The notes below the pieces were generated by a model. That model worked only from the letters and a program-made list of their open reading frames with translations, had not been told where the DNA came from and ran no database searches. From assembly GCA_022790955.1 (NCBI GenBank), contig JAAVYD010000062.1:1-51180 (forward strand): a DNA stretch of 51,180 nucleotides, given 5' to 3'. Source of the DNA: Bacillota bacterium (GTDB lineage: Bacteria; Bacillota; Clostridia; Peptostreptococcales; Anaerovoracaceae). The first letter of the stretch is position 1, and each line of letters opens with the position of its first letter. This document shows positions 8,925 through 18,044 of this stretch, piece by piece. The position numbers and the translations under genes were made by a program.

Positions 8925-11900
8925 ATGTCACAAAAAAAGATGAAAACAATGGATGGTAATAACGCGGCGGCATACGTTTCATATGCTTTTACAGATGTGG
9001 CTGCGATATATCCGATAACACCGTCTTCTGTTATGGCAGAAGTTACAGACGACTGGTCTGCTAACGGCAAGAAAAATATTTTTGGACAGGAAGTAAAAGT
9101 AGTAGAAATGCAGTCTGAAGGAGGCGCGGCAGGAGCAGTTCACGGTTCCCTCGTATCCGGAGCGCTTACTACTACATACACAGCGTCTCAGGGTCTTTTG
9201 CTCATGATTCCGAATATGTATAAGATCGCAGGCGAACTGCTTCCTACCGTATTCCACGTATCCGCGAGAGCGATATCGACGCACACATTGAGCATTTTCG
9301 GAGATCATTCCGACGTTATGGCTACAAGACAGACAGGATTTGCTATGCTTGCTTCCGCTTCCGTTCAGGAAATAATGGATTTGGCTTCCGTTGCTCATCT
9401 GGCATCTATAAAAGCAAGCGCTCCGTTCCTGCATTTCTTCGATGGTTTCAGAACGTCACACGAAGTTCAGAAGGTTGAACTTATAGATTACAGCGTATAC
9501 GAAAAGCTGATAGATATGGATGCAGTAAACGCTTTCAGACAGAGAGGTTTATCTCCTGAGCATCCTAAGACGATTGGTACCGCTCAAAATCCGGATGTAT
9601 TCTTCCAGGGACGCGAAGCGCAGAACACTCACTTTGCAGAAATTCCTGATGTAGTAGAATATTATATGGATGAAATCGGCAAAGAAACAGGAAGATATTA
9701 TAAGCCTTTCGATTATATTGGAGCTCCCGATGCAGAATATGTTATCGTGGCTATGGGTTCTGTATGCGAAACTATAGACGAATCCGTAGAAGTAATGCTT
9801 AAAGAAGGCAAGAAAGTAGGTCTGATTAAGGTAAGACTTTACAGACCGTTTTCTGCAAAGCATTTCCTGAGCGTTCTTCCTGCTTCATGTAAAAAACTTG
9901 CTGTTTTAGACAGAACAAAGGAACCGGGCGCAGCGGGCGAACCGCTTTATCTTGATGTAAGAGGCGTTCTTTATGGTGTGGAAAACGCGCCTGAAGTTTA
10001 TGGAGGAAGATACGGTCTTGCATCTAAGGATACTACTCCAGCTCAGATTGCGGCTGTTTATAAAAATCTCGAATCCGATTCTCCTAAGAACGACTTTACG
10101 ATCGGTATCGTAGACGACGTTACATTTAAGTCGCTGGAGCCTGTAAGCGATTTCGATACTTCAAACGACGATACTATTTGCTGTAAGTTCTGGGGTCTTG
10201 GTTCCGACGGTACTGTAGGTGCAAATAAGAGCGCTATCAAGATCATAGGCGATAATACAGATATGTACGCTCAGGGATATTTTGAATACGATTCAAAAAA
10301 ATCCGGCGGAATCACTATTTCCCACCTGAGATTCGGAAAGCAGCCTATTAAGTCAACATATCTTATTTCGTCTGCGAATTTTGTGGCATGCCATAATCCT
10401 GCTTACGTAAACCAGTACGATATCTTAGAAGGCTTAAAGCCGGGCGGTACATTCCTGCTCAACTGCATTTGGTCCGCGGATGAGCTCGGCAGTATGCTTC
10501 CAGGTTCCATTAAACGTTATCTGGCTGAGAATAATATTAATTTCTATACGATTAACGCAGTAAAGATAGGTGAAGAGATCGGTCTTGGAAACAGAATCAA
10601 CATGATAATGCAGTCCGCATTCTTTGCTCTTACAAAGGTAATTCCGGTAGACGACGCCATTAAGCATCTCAAGGATTCCGTTATAGAGAATTATGGTTTC
10701 ATGGGTGAAAATATTGTTGAGATGAACAATAAAGCTATAGACATGGGCGCTACCGCTTTTGAAAAGATAGATATTCCGGCTTCATGGGCTGATGCTGAGC
10801 TGGAAAAACCGGAAGATATAAAGGGCACGGATTTCATAAAGAATATTCTTGTTCCTATTTCAAGGCAGAAAGGAAATACTTTACCTGTAAGCGCGTTTAC
10901 ACAGGATATCAACGGAATACTTCCGAGCGGCACTTCCGCTTATGAGAAGAGAGGAGTTGCAACTAACGTTCCTCAGTGGAATAAGGATACATGTATACAG
11001 TGTAATCAGTGTTCGTTCGTATGTCCTCACGCTACTATCAGACCGGTTCTCGTAAAGAAAGCAGACGCTGCATCTAAGCCTGAAGGATTTGAAACGGTAC
11101 AGGCAAAAGGAAAGGGTCTTGAAGATTACGAATATAGAATCCAGATATCTCCATTAGATTGTCTTGGCTGCGGCGTATGCGTAGATGTTTGTCCGACAAA
11201 GACAAAGTCTTTAACTATGATGCCGATAGCTTCTCAGGAAGATCAGATTCCTAATTGGGAATATGCGGAAGTTAAAACAAAGGAAAAACTGGGTATTCCT
11301 GCTGATAATGTTAAAAACAGCCAGTTTAATACGCCTTATCTCGAATTCTCAGGCGCATGCGCAGGATGCGGAGAAACTCCTTACGCTAAGTTAGTTACTC
11401 AGTTATTCGGTGAAAATATGGTAATCGCTAATGCAACCGGCTGCTCGTCCATTTGGGGAGCTTCCTATCCGTCAGCTCCGTATACCGTTGACGCTAACGG
11501 CAGAGGTCCTGCATGGGGTAATTCCTTATTTGAAGATAATGCTGAATTTGGTCTTGGCATGGCGACTGCTGCTAAGCAGATGAGAAGCAAGATAAAGGAA
11601 GATGCGGAAGCATTAGCGGGTCTTGGAGTTGACGCTTCGTTAAAATCAGCAATAGATGAGTACTTAGCTACTTTCGACGACAGAGAAGCTAATAACGCGC
11701 CTGCAAGGGCTCTTGCAGCTAAGCTAAAATCGGCTGCATTAAGCGGTGATGCGGCTAAACTTGCTCAGAATATTTTAGACCGCAGGGACTTCCTTGCTAA
11801 GAGAAGTATTTGGATGTTTGGCGGCGACGGCTGGGCTTACGATATCGGTTACGGCGGTCTGGATCACGTGCTCGCTTCCGGCGAAAACATTAATATAATG

Positions 11901-12464
11901 GTATTCGATACAGAAGTTTATTCCAATACGGGCGGTCAGTCCTCCAAGGCTACTCCGGCTGCTGCGATAGCTATGTTTGCTGCTTCGGGAAAGAAAGTTA
12001 AGAAAAAGGATTTGGGTCTTATCGCCATGGGATATGGTTATGTATATGTAGCTCAGGTGGCTATGGGAGCAGATAAGAACCAGTTATTAAAGACTATCAG
12101 AGAAGCTGAAGCGTATGATGGTCCGTCTTTGATAATCGCCTACGCTCCTTGCATAAACCACGGTATCAAGAAGGGTATGAATAAGGCTCAGGAAGTTATG
12201 AAGGATGCTGTTGACGCAGGTTACTGGCATTTATACAGATACAATCCTGATCTAAAGAAAGAAGGAAAGAATCCGTTTACTTTGGATTCCAAGGAGCCAA
12301 GCGCAAACTTCAGAGATTTCTTAATGAGCGAAGTAAGATACTCGCAGCTCGTAACATCGTTCCCTGATACAGCCGACGAATTGTTCGGTATGGCTGAAGA
12401 AAACGCTAAGCAGAGATATCAGACTTATAAGAAATTGTCAGAAGAAAGCGAAGCTATATTCTAA
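8925..12464 (+). CDS. nifJ: Pyruvate:ferredoxin (flavodoxin) oxidoreductase, single-chain
   Basis: Oxidatively decarboxylates pyruvate with CoA to acetyl-CoA, CO2 and reduced ferredoxin, the central step of clostridial fermentation; oxygen-sensitive and cytoplasmic. The 1179 aa chain has the full fused order: N-terminal pyrimidine-binding domain (AYVSYAFTDVAAIYPITPSS), transketolase C-like domain, the gamma domain (FWGLGSDGTVGANKSAIK), and a two-[4Fe-4S] ferredoxin domain (CIQCNQCSFVCPHA and CLGCGVCVDVCPTK). The C-terminal TPP domain has CAGCGETPY, GDGWAYDIGYGG and YSNTGGQSSKATP, and its CAGC cysteines bind the proximal cluster. The open frame extends upstream to 8838, but AAGGAG at 8913-8918 fixes the start at ATG 8925. 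It is a single gene with a long leader and a strong terminator 190 bases downstream. Confidence 0.97.
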   Translation: MSQKKMKTMDGNNAAAYVSYAFTDVAAIYPITPSSVMAEVTDDWSANGKKNIFGQEVKVVEMQSEGGAAGAVHGSLVSGALTTTYTASQGLLLMIPNMYKIAGELLPTVFHVSARAISTHTLSIFGDHSDVMATRQTGFAMLASASVQEIMDLASVAHLASIKASAPFLHFFDGFRTSHEVQKVELIDYSVYEKLIDMDAVNAFRQRGLSPEHPKTIGTAQNPDVFFQGREAQNTHFAEIPDVVEYYMDEIGKETGRYYKPFDYIGAPDAEYVIVAMGSVCETIDESVEVMLKEGKKVGLIKVRLYRPFSAKHFLSVLPASCKKLAVLDRTKEPGAAGEPLYLDVRGVLYGVENAPEVYGGRYGLASKDTTPAQIAAVYKNLESDSPKNDFTIGIVDDVTFKSLEPVSDFDTSNDDTICCKFWGLGSDGTVGANKSAIKIIGDNTDMYAQGYFEYDSKKSGGITISHLRFGKQPIKSTYLISSANFVACHNPAYVNQYDILEGLKPGGTFLLNCIWSADELGSMLPGSIKRYLAENNINFYTINAVKIGEEIGLGNRINMIMQSAFFALTKVIPVDDAIKHLKDSVIENYGFMGENIVEMNNKAIDMGATAFEKIDIPASWADAELEKPEDIKGTDFIKNILVPISRQKGNTLPVSAFTQDINGILPSGTSAYEKRGVATNVPQWNKDTCIQCNQCSFVCPHATIRPVLVKKADAASKPEGFETVQAKGKGLEDYEYRIQISPLDCLGCGVCVDVCPTKTKSLTMMPIASQEDQIPNWEYAEVKTKEKLGIPADNVKNSQFNTPYLEFSGACAGCGETPYAKLVTQLFGENMVIANATGCSSIWGASYPSAPYTVDANGRGPAWGNSLFEDNAEFGLGMATAAKQMRSKIKEDAEALAGLGVDASLKSAIDEYLATFDDREANNAPARALAAKLKSAALSGDAAKLAQNILDRRDFLAKRSIWMFGGDGWAYDIGYGGLDHVLASGENINIMVFDTEVYSNTGGQSSKATPAAAIAMFAASGKKVKKKDLGLIAMGYGYVYVAQVAMGADKNQLLKTIREAEAYDGPSLIIAYAPCINHGIKKGMNKAQEVMKDAVDAGYWHLYRYNPDLKKEGKNPFTLDSKEPSANFRDFLMSEVRYSQLVTSFPDTADELFGMAEENAKQRYQTYKKLSEESEAIF

Positions 12465-12650
12465 AAACATTTAGATAAGAATTAATGCAGATTACACTAA
12501 AACGGATATTGCAAAATTATATTTAATATGTTAAAATCTCAACATAAATCGAAGTATTTCTGTTAATGATTACCATATTAATATATAATAATATAGATCT
12601 TAATTTAGCATATATATTTATAATTTTCCTAACATATATAATGCGCAGAA

Positions 12651-12689
12651 AACGCCGCTGATGATTTTTCAGCGGCGTTTCTATTTTTA
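12651..12689 (+). terminator. Terminator downstream of the PFOR gene
   Basis: AACGCCGCTGA (12652-12662) pairs perfectly with TCAGCGGCGTT (12670-12680), followed by TCTATTTTT. It lies 190 bases after the stop codon. The rest of 12465-12834 is AT-rich with nothing else recognised. Confidence 0.85.
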
Positions 12690-12834
12690 AATATGTTAGA
12701 ATGTTGGAAAAAGATTGATAATAAAAGCATTTATTTGTGGAAGACTGGAAACGAACGGAATGTGATTAATATATTCCGAAAGGTAATCCAGATTTATTTT
12801 GATATAAAAAATTGACTACCGTTCAGTAATCTGA

Positions 12835-13293
12835 TTATATATTTATTCTGACGCCGTCGGCGTTCAGCATATTCGTCTGGCAGGTTGCTACAAGCTGTCC
12901 TTTATCGTTTCTTGCTTCGCCAGCCATAGAGAGTATGCGCTTACCGACCGATGTAACGTGAGTCGTTATAGTTATGTGATCCGTTTCTTCTGTGACTCCT
13001 TTGTGAAAGTTAACAGTCATATTTATGGAAGGCATGGAACTTTTATCTGAAGCTACATAAGCGAAAAGTCCGTAATTGTCGTCAAAAAAAGCACTGATAT
13101 ATCCACCCTGAAGAAGTTTGTGTCCGTTTCGCTGGGTGGGTTTAATAGGATATCTGACTGTAAACCGTCCGTCTTCTGTGTAATCCACAAATTCGCCTCC
13201 CAGATCAAAAACAATAGGATGTTGTTTCATTTGTTCTTCATACGGCAGCTCGTATTCTTTTTTTAATGCTTCGCGCAATTCTGCGTTAGTCAT
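12835..13293 (-). CDS. PaaI-type hotdog-fold thioesterase
   Basis: A 152 aa single hotdog domain. Members of the PaaI family hydrolyse acyl- or aryl-CoA thioesters. The central pattern LLQGGYISAFFDDNYGLFAY corresponds to the helix carrying the family G-G-x3-x-x-D signature, with Asp-Asp as likely catalytic residues. A long strand ending in EARNDKGQLVATCQTNML follows, as in the family. The start is an ATG with AGGAGGAATTT just upstream on the minus strand. It stands alone, convergent with the PFOR gene and divergent from the cupin gene. The substrate cannot be inferred. Confidence 0.75.
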   Translation of the reverse strand: MTNAELREALKKEYELPYEEQMKQHPIVFDLGGEFVDYTEDGRFTVRYPIKPTQRNGHKLLQGGYISAFFDDNYGLFAYVASDKSSMPSINMTVNFHKGVTEETDHITITTHVTSVGKRILSMAGEARNDKGQLVATCQTNMLNADGVRINI

Positions 13294-13517
13294 GATAAAT
13301 TCCTCCTGTGCATTATTTCAGTTTTTGAATATATATGTGAAAGAGTATGATATAAAAGATTGGCATACATATAATTATTCTATCACAAATTTATTGTACG
13401 CGACGGTATTATACAAGATTTTTTCAAAAGATTTAAAGAATAACAAAATAGTTTATTTTTATTAAGAAAGAAAATATGAAATTAGCCATAAACGAAATTT
13501 CTATATTATGTAAATTA

Positions 13518-13546
13518 TTGTGAAAATCGCGGAGTATGAGTATAAT
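13518..13546 (+). promoter_or_regulatory. Sigma-A promoter of the cupin gene
   Basis: TTGTGA, 17 bases, TATAAT, 62 bases before the ATG. The -10 is perfect and the -35 is weak. The intergenic 13294-13608 region also has to hold the thioesterase promoter on the other strand, which I could not place with confidence. Confidence 0.55.
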
Positions 13547-13608
13547 AGAAGAAGTAAATAAATAGATATAATTTTCTGCAGATTGCAGGAAATAACAGGA
13601 GGTAAACA

Positions 13609-13938
13609 ATGAGTATGATAAACGTATTTGAAAATCACCTTGGCGGTCATGGTAAAGTAACAGTAGAGAGGCTGCTGAATGAGGAACAGCTTAATGGTAA
13701 ATGCGGACTTTTTGGAAAAATCACTGTAGAAGCGGGAGCTTCTCTTGGTTATCACGATCATCATGGCGAAACCGAAACTTATTATATTTTGTCAGGAGAA
13801 GGTGTTTATGATGACAACGGTGTAAAAATTCCGGCTAAAGCTGGCGATGTGTTTTTCTGCGGCGATGGAAGCGGACACAGTATCGAATGTATAGGCAGCG
13901 AGCCGCTTGTTTTTATGGCGCTGATTATTAAAGGCTGA
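13609..13938 (+). CDS. Small cupin-domain protein
   Basis: A single-domain cupin of 109 aa. Cupin motif 1 is present as HDHHGETETYYILSGEGVY, giving the metal ligands His-x-His and Glu, and motif 2 as KAGDVFFCGDGSGHSIE, giving the last His. A metal site is therefore intact. Such small cupins may be isomerases, dioxygenases or sugar/metal sensors, and the sequence does not tell which. The start is well set by AGGAGG 6 bases before ATG 13609. It is monocistronic, ending at a hairpin at 14026. Confidence 0.8.
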   Translation: MSMINVFENHLGGHGKVTVERLLNEEQLNGKCGLFGKITVEAGASLGYHDHHGETETYYILSGEGVYDDNGVKIPAKAGDVFFCGDGSGHSIECIGSEPLVFMALIIKG

Positions 13939-14025
13939 TGTCAGGCGGTTAATATTTAGATATTTAAAAATTGTTGTTTGATATATTAATAACAGTGAGT
14001 TTTGCAGACTTTTTTCGACAGATTA

Positions 14026-14049
14026 TCAGATAAAAAATCTGAAATTTTT
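14026..14049 (+). terminator. Weak terminator after the cupin gene
   Basis: TCAGAT pairs with ATCTGA across a five-A loop, followed by AATTTTT. The stem is only 6 bp, but the T tract is right. It separates the cupin from the sigma factor gene. Confidence 0.5.
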
Positions 14050-14059
14050 GTTATTTTAT

Positions 14060-14088
14060 TGTCACAAAAGCATAGCAGCGTTGTCTAA
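14060..14088 (+). promoter_or_regulatory. Putative ECF-type (autoregulatory) promoter of the sigma factor
   Basis: TGTCACA (14060-14066), 15 bases, TGTC (14082-14085), about 80 bases before the sigma factor start. This resembles the TGTCACA...CGTC promoters I recall for ECF41-group sigma factors. No good sigma-A promoter is visible in this gap. Downstream in the leader, GACG-AGCC / GGCT-CGTC (14102-14127) can form one hairpin. Alternatively CCTGCT (14111) can pair with AGCAGG (14147), which overlaps the Shine-Dalgarno. Confidence 0.4.
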
Positions 14089-14163
14089 TAATACATAAAC
14101 GGACGCAAAGCCTGCTTGGCTGAACGTCATATCTGAAGATAATTGCAGCAGGAGGTAAGTTTT

Positions 14164-15015
14164 ATGTACGAAAGAACGGAAAAAGAGATGTCGGTATTAA
14201 TAGATAAGGCGGTGTCGGGTGATAAGGATTCTGTCGAAACAATTATTCTCGATATTCAGGATTTTGTTTTTAATTTTTCGCTTCGTATGCTTGGTACGTT
14301 TAACGATGCAGAAGATGCAGCGCAGGATATTATAGTGAAAATCATTACCAATCTTTCATCGTTCAGAAAGGAAAGCGCGTTTTCTACCTGGGTGTTTAGC
14401 ATTACCGCCAATCATTTGAAAAATTACAAAAAATATATGTTTGCGCAGCATCCGCTTAGCTTTGAGTTTTACGGCAACGATATAGAAAATGCGCCGATCA
14501 ACGACGTTCCGGATATTACTCAGAATATAGAAAGGTCTGTTCTTGAGGAGGAATTGAAGCTGTCGTGTACAAATGTGATGCTTCAGTGCCTTGATATGGA
14601 GAGCAGATGCATTTTTGTAATGGGAACCATGTTTAAAGCGGACAGCAAAATGGCTGGCGAGATATTGGGAATTACGCCTGAAACTTATAGGAAAAGATTG
14701 TCGAGAATACGGGCAAAAATGGCTGATTTTCTTGAAGAATACTGCGGAGCTTACGGTTCAGGAAATTGCAGATGTAAAAATAGAATAAATTATGCTGTAC
14801 ACACTCACAGGCTGAATCCCGCACAACTTGATTATACATCTGCTTCCGAAATCTCGCAGCAGAAGATGATTGACGTTAAAAACGCTATGGAGGATATAGA
14901 CGATTTGTCTGCTCGGTTTGCGTTCTGTAAATCTTACGAATCAACTGAAAGAACAAAAAAACTTTTGCATGATATGCTAAACTCTGAATCTTTTGCTATC
15001 GTAAAGAATTCTTAG
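14164..15015 (+). CDS. ECF-like RNA polymerase sigma factor with C-terminal Cys-containing extension
   Basis: A 283 aa sigma-70 family protein lacking regions 1 and 3. Region 2 (about residues 25-100) reads SLRMLGTFNDAEDAAQDI ... FSTWVFSITANHLKNY. Region 4 (about 135-195) carries a helix-turn-helix in SKMAGEILGITPETYRKRLS. Beyond region 4 there is an extra ~90 aa beginning C-G-A-Y-G-S-G-N-C-R-C-K-N-R, then HRLNPAQLDY. Several ECF-like families have such C-terminal extensions, some regulatory. The three close cysteines could sense redox state or bind metal; this is inference. The start is ATG 14164 (AGGAGGT at 14149), not TTG 14143. No anti-sigma factor gene is adjacent, which fits control through the extension. 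Confidence 0.8.
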   Translation: MYERTEKEMSVLIDKAVSGDKDSVETIILDIQDFVFNFSLRMLGTFNDAEDAAQDIIVKIITNLSSFRKESAFSTWVFSITANHLKNYKKYMFAQHPLSFEFYGNDIENAPINDVPDITQNIERSVLEEELKLSCTNVMLQCLDMESRCIFVMGTMFKADSKMAGEILGITPETYRKRLSRIRAKMADFLEEYCGAYGSGNCRCKNRINYAVHTHRLNPAQLDYTSASEISQQKMIDVKNAMEDIDDLSARFAFCKSYESTERTKKLLHDMLNSESFAIVKNS

Positions 15016-15084
15016 TACAAGATGTTTTTTATCATAAGCAAATAGTAATTTTGATATACTTAATATTTTATAAAAGTCTATAAA

Positions 15085-15313
15085 TTAACCCGTTGTGCTA
15101 TTAATTAGCTTGTTTTAGCAGTATTATAATCAATAAATAGTATTTAATATTATCAATAACGCAATATACTTCTAAACAATAAAAGTGATTTATAATAAAA
15201 TTACAAAATGACTTATTATACAATCATATTATTATCCATTAATTCTGTATATTGTATTGCTTTCTGTTGATGATACAATATATTGACTAATTTTTATTAG
15301 CACAACGCGTTAA
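15085..15313. repeat. AT-rich segment bounded by inverted repeats (possible MITE remnant)
   Basis: TTAACCCGTTGTGCTA near 15085-15100 recurs inverted as TAGCACAACGCGTTAA near 15298-15313, with one mismatch in 16. Inside, TATATTGTAT and ATACAATATA (about 15247-15282) form a second inverted repeat. Both outer ends are flanked by TAAATTA-like sequence. The inner region has no open frame. It may be a miniature inverted-repeat element or just a long stem. Confidence 0.4.
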
Positions 15314-15321
15314 ATTAATTA

Positions 15322-15360
15322 AAATATTCTTCTATGATTTAAAAACATAGAAGAATATTT
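15322..15360. terminator. Bidirectional terminator between sigma factor and histidine kinase
   Basis: AAATATTCTTCTATG (15322-15336) pairs perfectly over 15 bp with CATAGAAGAATATTT (15346-15360). T-rich DNA on one side and A-rich on the other suit two convergent genes. Confidence 0.8.
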
Positions 15361-15446
15361 TTATAAAGTTGCAACTTTGCTGTTAGAAATAATCTTATGC
15401 AGATATATAATAAATGGAAATTTTCTATAATTGGAATAGAAAATTT

Positions 15447-17672
15447 TTATGATATCGACTTTATATCAATAAGTTTTTCGTCTGAAATAGAATCGCCAAT
15501 ACGAGCTTTGTTATATTTCGACAGGGTTTTTAATACAGCGGTAATGTCTATAGGCTTTGATAGATGCGCGTTCATACCAGCCTGCCTGGTAGCCTTGATA
15601 TCTTCATCAAAAGCATTTGCAGTCATTGCTAATATAGGTACGGTTTCAGCGTCTTTTCTGTTGAGCGCCCGTATTCTTTTTGCAGCCGAAATTCCGTCCA
15701 TTACAGGCATCATCACATCCATAAGAACTGCATCATAATAATTTAAGGCTGATTTTTCAAATAACTGCAGAGCCATCTCGCCGTTTTTCGCGGGCGTGAT
15801 ATCGACGCCTTCAGCTTTCAGCAGTTCCGAAGCGATTTCCATGTTTAATTCGTTATCCTCTGCCAGAAGTACTTTCATGCCGGAGGTATCTATATCGCAT
15901 GTGGTTTTATTCTTATGTACGGTATTTTTATTTATCGGAAAACTTAATTTTACAGTAAATCTGCTGCCCTTGCCCAACTCGCTTTTTACATTTATAGTTC
16001 CGCCCATCATATCCACAAATTGCTTTGTAATGGCCATGCCGAGACCAGTTCCCTGACACATTTCCTGAGAGTCCCTTTCATCCTGGGCAAAAGGTTCCCA
16101 TATGCGTTCTAAAAAATCGGGATGCATACCTGCGCCTGAATCTTCAAATTCAAATATATAATTTGCGGTATTCTGATTGAAATCTGTTTCTGTCGCCCGG
16201 AAAATGATTCTGCCGCCTTCCGGTGTAAATTTTACAGCGTTGCCGAGAATATTAATAAAAACTTGACGAAGACGGAGTTCATCTCCGATAATATTTGTAT
16301 GATTAAAATTAAATTCGTGTGTAAAATTTATATTTCTGTTTTCAAGCTGTCCGTAAATAATAGCAGCGCAGTTATCAACTGCAGTTTTTATATTCATAGG
16401 GGCTTGGGTTGTTTGAACTTTACCGCTTTCTATTTTGCTCATATCGAGAACATTGTTAACTAAAGATAGAAGATGTCGGCAGGAACCGTCAATTTTATCC
16501 AGACAATAGCTGATTTTATCGGTATCGTTTATATTTTTTCTGGCGATAAGGGCGGAACCCATTATACCGTTTATAGGCGTCCGGATATCGTGGGATATGC
16601 GGGATAAAAATTTGCTTTTTGCAAGGTTTGCATGGTTAGCAAGTTTGATGGATTCCGAAAGTTGGGTATTTATTTCGTCTTTTTGTTTAATAATTCTTCT
16701 TTCTCTGGAGGAATGCATAATAAAAAATGCAGACGCAGAGAACAAAAGCGATATAAACATAATAATCAGAAAAAAGTATATAAATATAGTGTTTAAAAAT
16801 GAAGTAAAATTTGCACTGATAAATTCCGAAGGAATACACATTAAAACAGACACGTCGTTTGAAAGTCCGAAAGAGCCGGCTGCAAAAAAGCGCCGTCCGT
16901 TTTCAAAAACAGACATACAGCTTTTATCGTTAATAATATTAGCAATAGTATTATTTTTGTGAGAATTATTTAAAAAAGATAGGATGCTGCATTCTGTATT
17001 TATATCGTTATTAGATATAGAACTGTATAATAAATCTCTGTCGTTATTGATAATGTATATGTGGTATTCATCGCTGAAACCATTTGCTTTTAGGAGCTTT
17101 CTCAGATATTGTGGATTTATTGCAATGGCAATATGAGTAACAAGATTACCTGATATGACCGGTTTATTATTAAGCTGTTTAACAATAAATATATAGTTTT
17201 CAGCTGAATTTAGATGAGGAATATGAGTTGCAGACACAGTTTTTGATAATATATCTGTATTTTGCCATATTCCCTCAGTATCGTCCGACGAATAGTAATA
17301 ATTCTTATTATTAAATGCTATTGCAAGCATATTTTCTGAATTTACAGAATTTGCAGCGAGTTTAAGAGTGTTTATAAGATCATGTTCGGATAGTGCGTCG
17401 TTATTATTAATAAGAGATTCTAATAAATTTGAACAGTTTAGCGCCTGTTCTTTTACAGAATGTACAATGTTGTCGGCTTTATCGGCCGCTTCATTTATAT
17501 GTTTTTGCCGATCTTCGAGTATTTGATTATTTAAAGATATATAAAGCCAGCTTGTCAGCGCAGTGATGAGAAGAAAAAATATAATAAAAAATATTAGAAA
17601 CAATACTGGTGTTTTATTAGAATTTGAAGTTAAGCTGCCGTCTTTTTGGGTAACATTGTCTTTTTGTATCAT
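15447..17672 (-). CDS. Membrane hybrid sensor histidine kinase with C-terminal receiver domain
   Basis: A 741 aa inner-membrane sensor. Order: short cytoplasmic N-terminus; TM1 about residues 22-46; extracellular sensor of ~240 aa (cache-like, about 47-290); TM2 about 292-318; HisKA with the H-box SRISHDIRTPINGIMG (His361); HATPase with N-box ILGNAVKFTPEGG, DSGAGM and GTGLGMAI; C-terminal receiver with VLLAEDNELN and phospho-acceptor Asp652 in LMDVMMPVMDG. It carries no output domain and no Hpt domain. No partner response regulator is adjacent, so its phosphorelay partner must lie elsewhere. A GAAAGG site precedes the ATG. It is convergent with the sigma factor gene and divergent from the chemoreceptor gene. 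Confidence 0.9.
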   Translation of the reverse strand: MIQKDNVTQKDGSLTSNSNKTPVLFLIFFIIFFLLITALTSWLYISLNNQILEDRQKHINEAADKADNIVHSVKEQALNCSNLLESLINNNDALSEHDLINTLKLAANSVNSENMLAIAFNNKNYYYSSDDTEGIWQNTDILSKTVSATHIPHLNSAENYIFIVKQLNNKPVISGNLVTHIAIAINPQYLRKLLKANGFSDEYHIYIINNDRDLLYSSISNNDINTECSILSFLNNSHKNNTIANIINDKSCMSVFENGRRFFAAGSFGLSNDVSVLMCIPSEFISANFTSFLNTIFIYFFLIIMFISLLFSASAFFIMHSSRERRIIKQKDEINTQLSESIKLANHANLAKSKFLSRISHDIRTPINGIMGSALIARKNINDTDKISYCLDKIDGSCRHLLSLVNNVLDMSKIESGKVQTTQAPMNIKTAVDNCAAIIYGQLENRNINFTHEFNFNHTNIIGDELRLRQVFINILGNAVKFTPEGGRIIFRATETDFNQNTANYIFEFEDSGAGMHPDFLERIWEPFAQDERDSQEMCQGTGLGMAITKQFVDMMGGTINVKSELGKGSRFTVKLSFPINKNTVHKNKTTCDIDTSGMKVLLAEDNELNMEIASELLKAEGVDITPAKNGEMALQLFEKSALNYYDAVLMDVMMPVMDGISAAKRIRALNRKDAETVPILAMTANAFDEDIKATRQAGMNAHLSKPIDITAVLKTLSKYNKARIGDSISDEKLIDIKSIS

Positions 17673-18044
17673 GTATATATATCCTTTCTGAGCAGCAGGA
17701 AGCTGCTAATATAATTAATATTTGTTTAATAAATATGGAACAGTTTAAGGAATAGGTTAGTTTTGATATTTAAGGGAAAATTTGTAAAAATTATATCAAA
17801 ATGTGAATAGAAATACAATAGTATATTTGGAATTGTTGGAAAATATTTTGATAAATCAGATATTTAGATTAACATTAATGAATTACTGTCATAATTTATA
17901 TATTACTTACTTTCATAAATAGAATATGATATACTATGGAATAAAGTTTATTATTTATCAGCTGATTCATCACATCTGAAATTTGCGGAATTAGCCGGGT
18001 TTTATTTATTATATTTTTTAAAAGATATCTGGAGAAGGAGAAAA
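17673..18044. other. Divergent intergenic region of kinase and chemoreceptor genes
   Basis: About 370 AT-rich bases between divergent genes. A weak candidate promoter for the chemoreceptor is TTACTT, 17 bases, TATACT, ending near 17936. No sigma-D (flagellar) consensus was found. Nothing else is recognised. Confidence 0.4.

Noticed and set aside
14092..14163. Possible c-di-GMP-I (GEMM) riboswitch before the sigma factor, because of GGACGCAAAGCC
   Set aside because: The GGACGCAAAGCC core is there, but the upstream GCAAA half with its GAAA-loop hairpin is missing, and the predicted transcription start lies too close to leave room for it.
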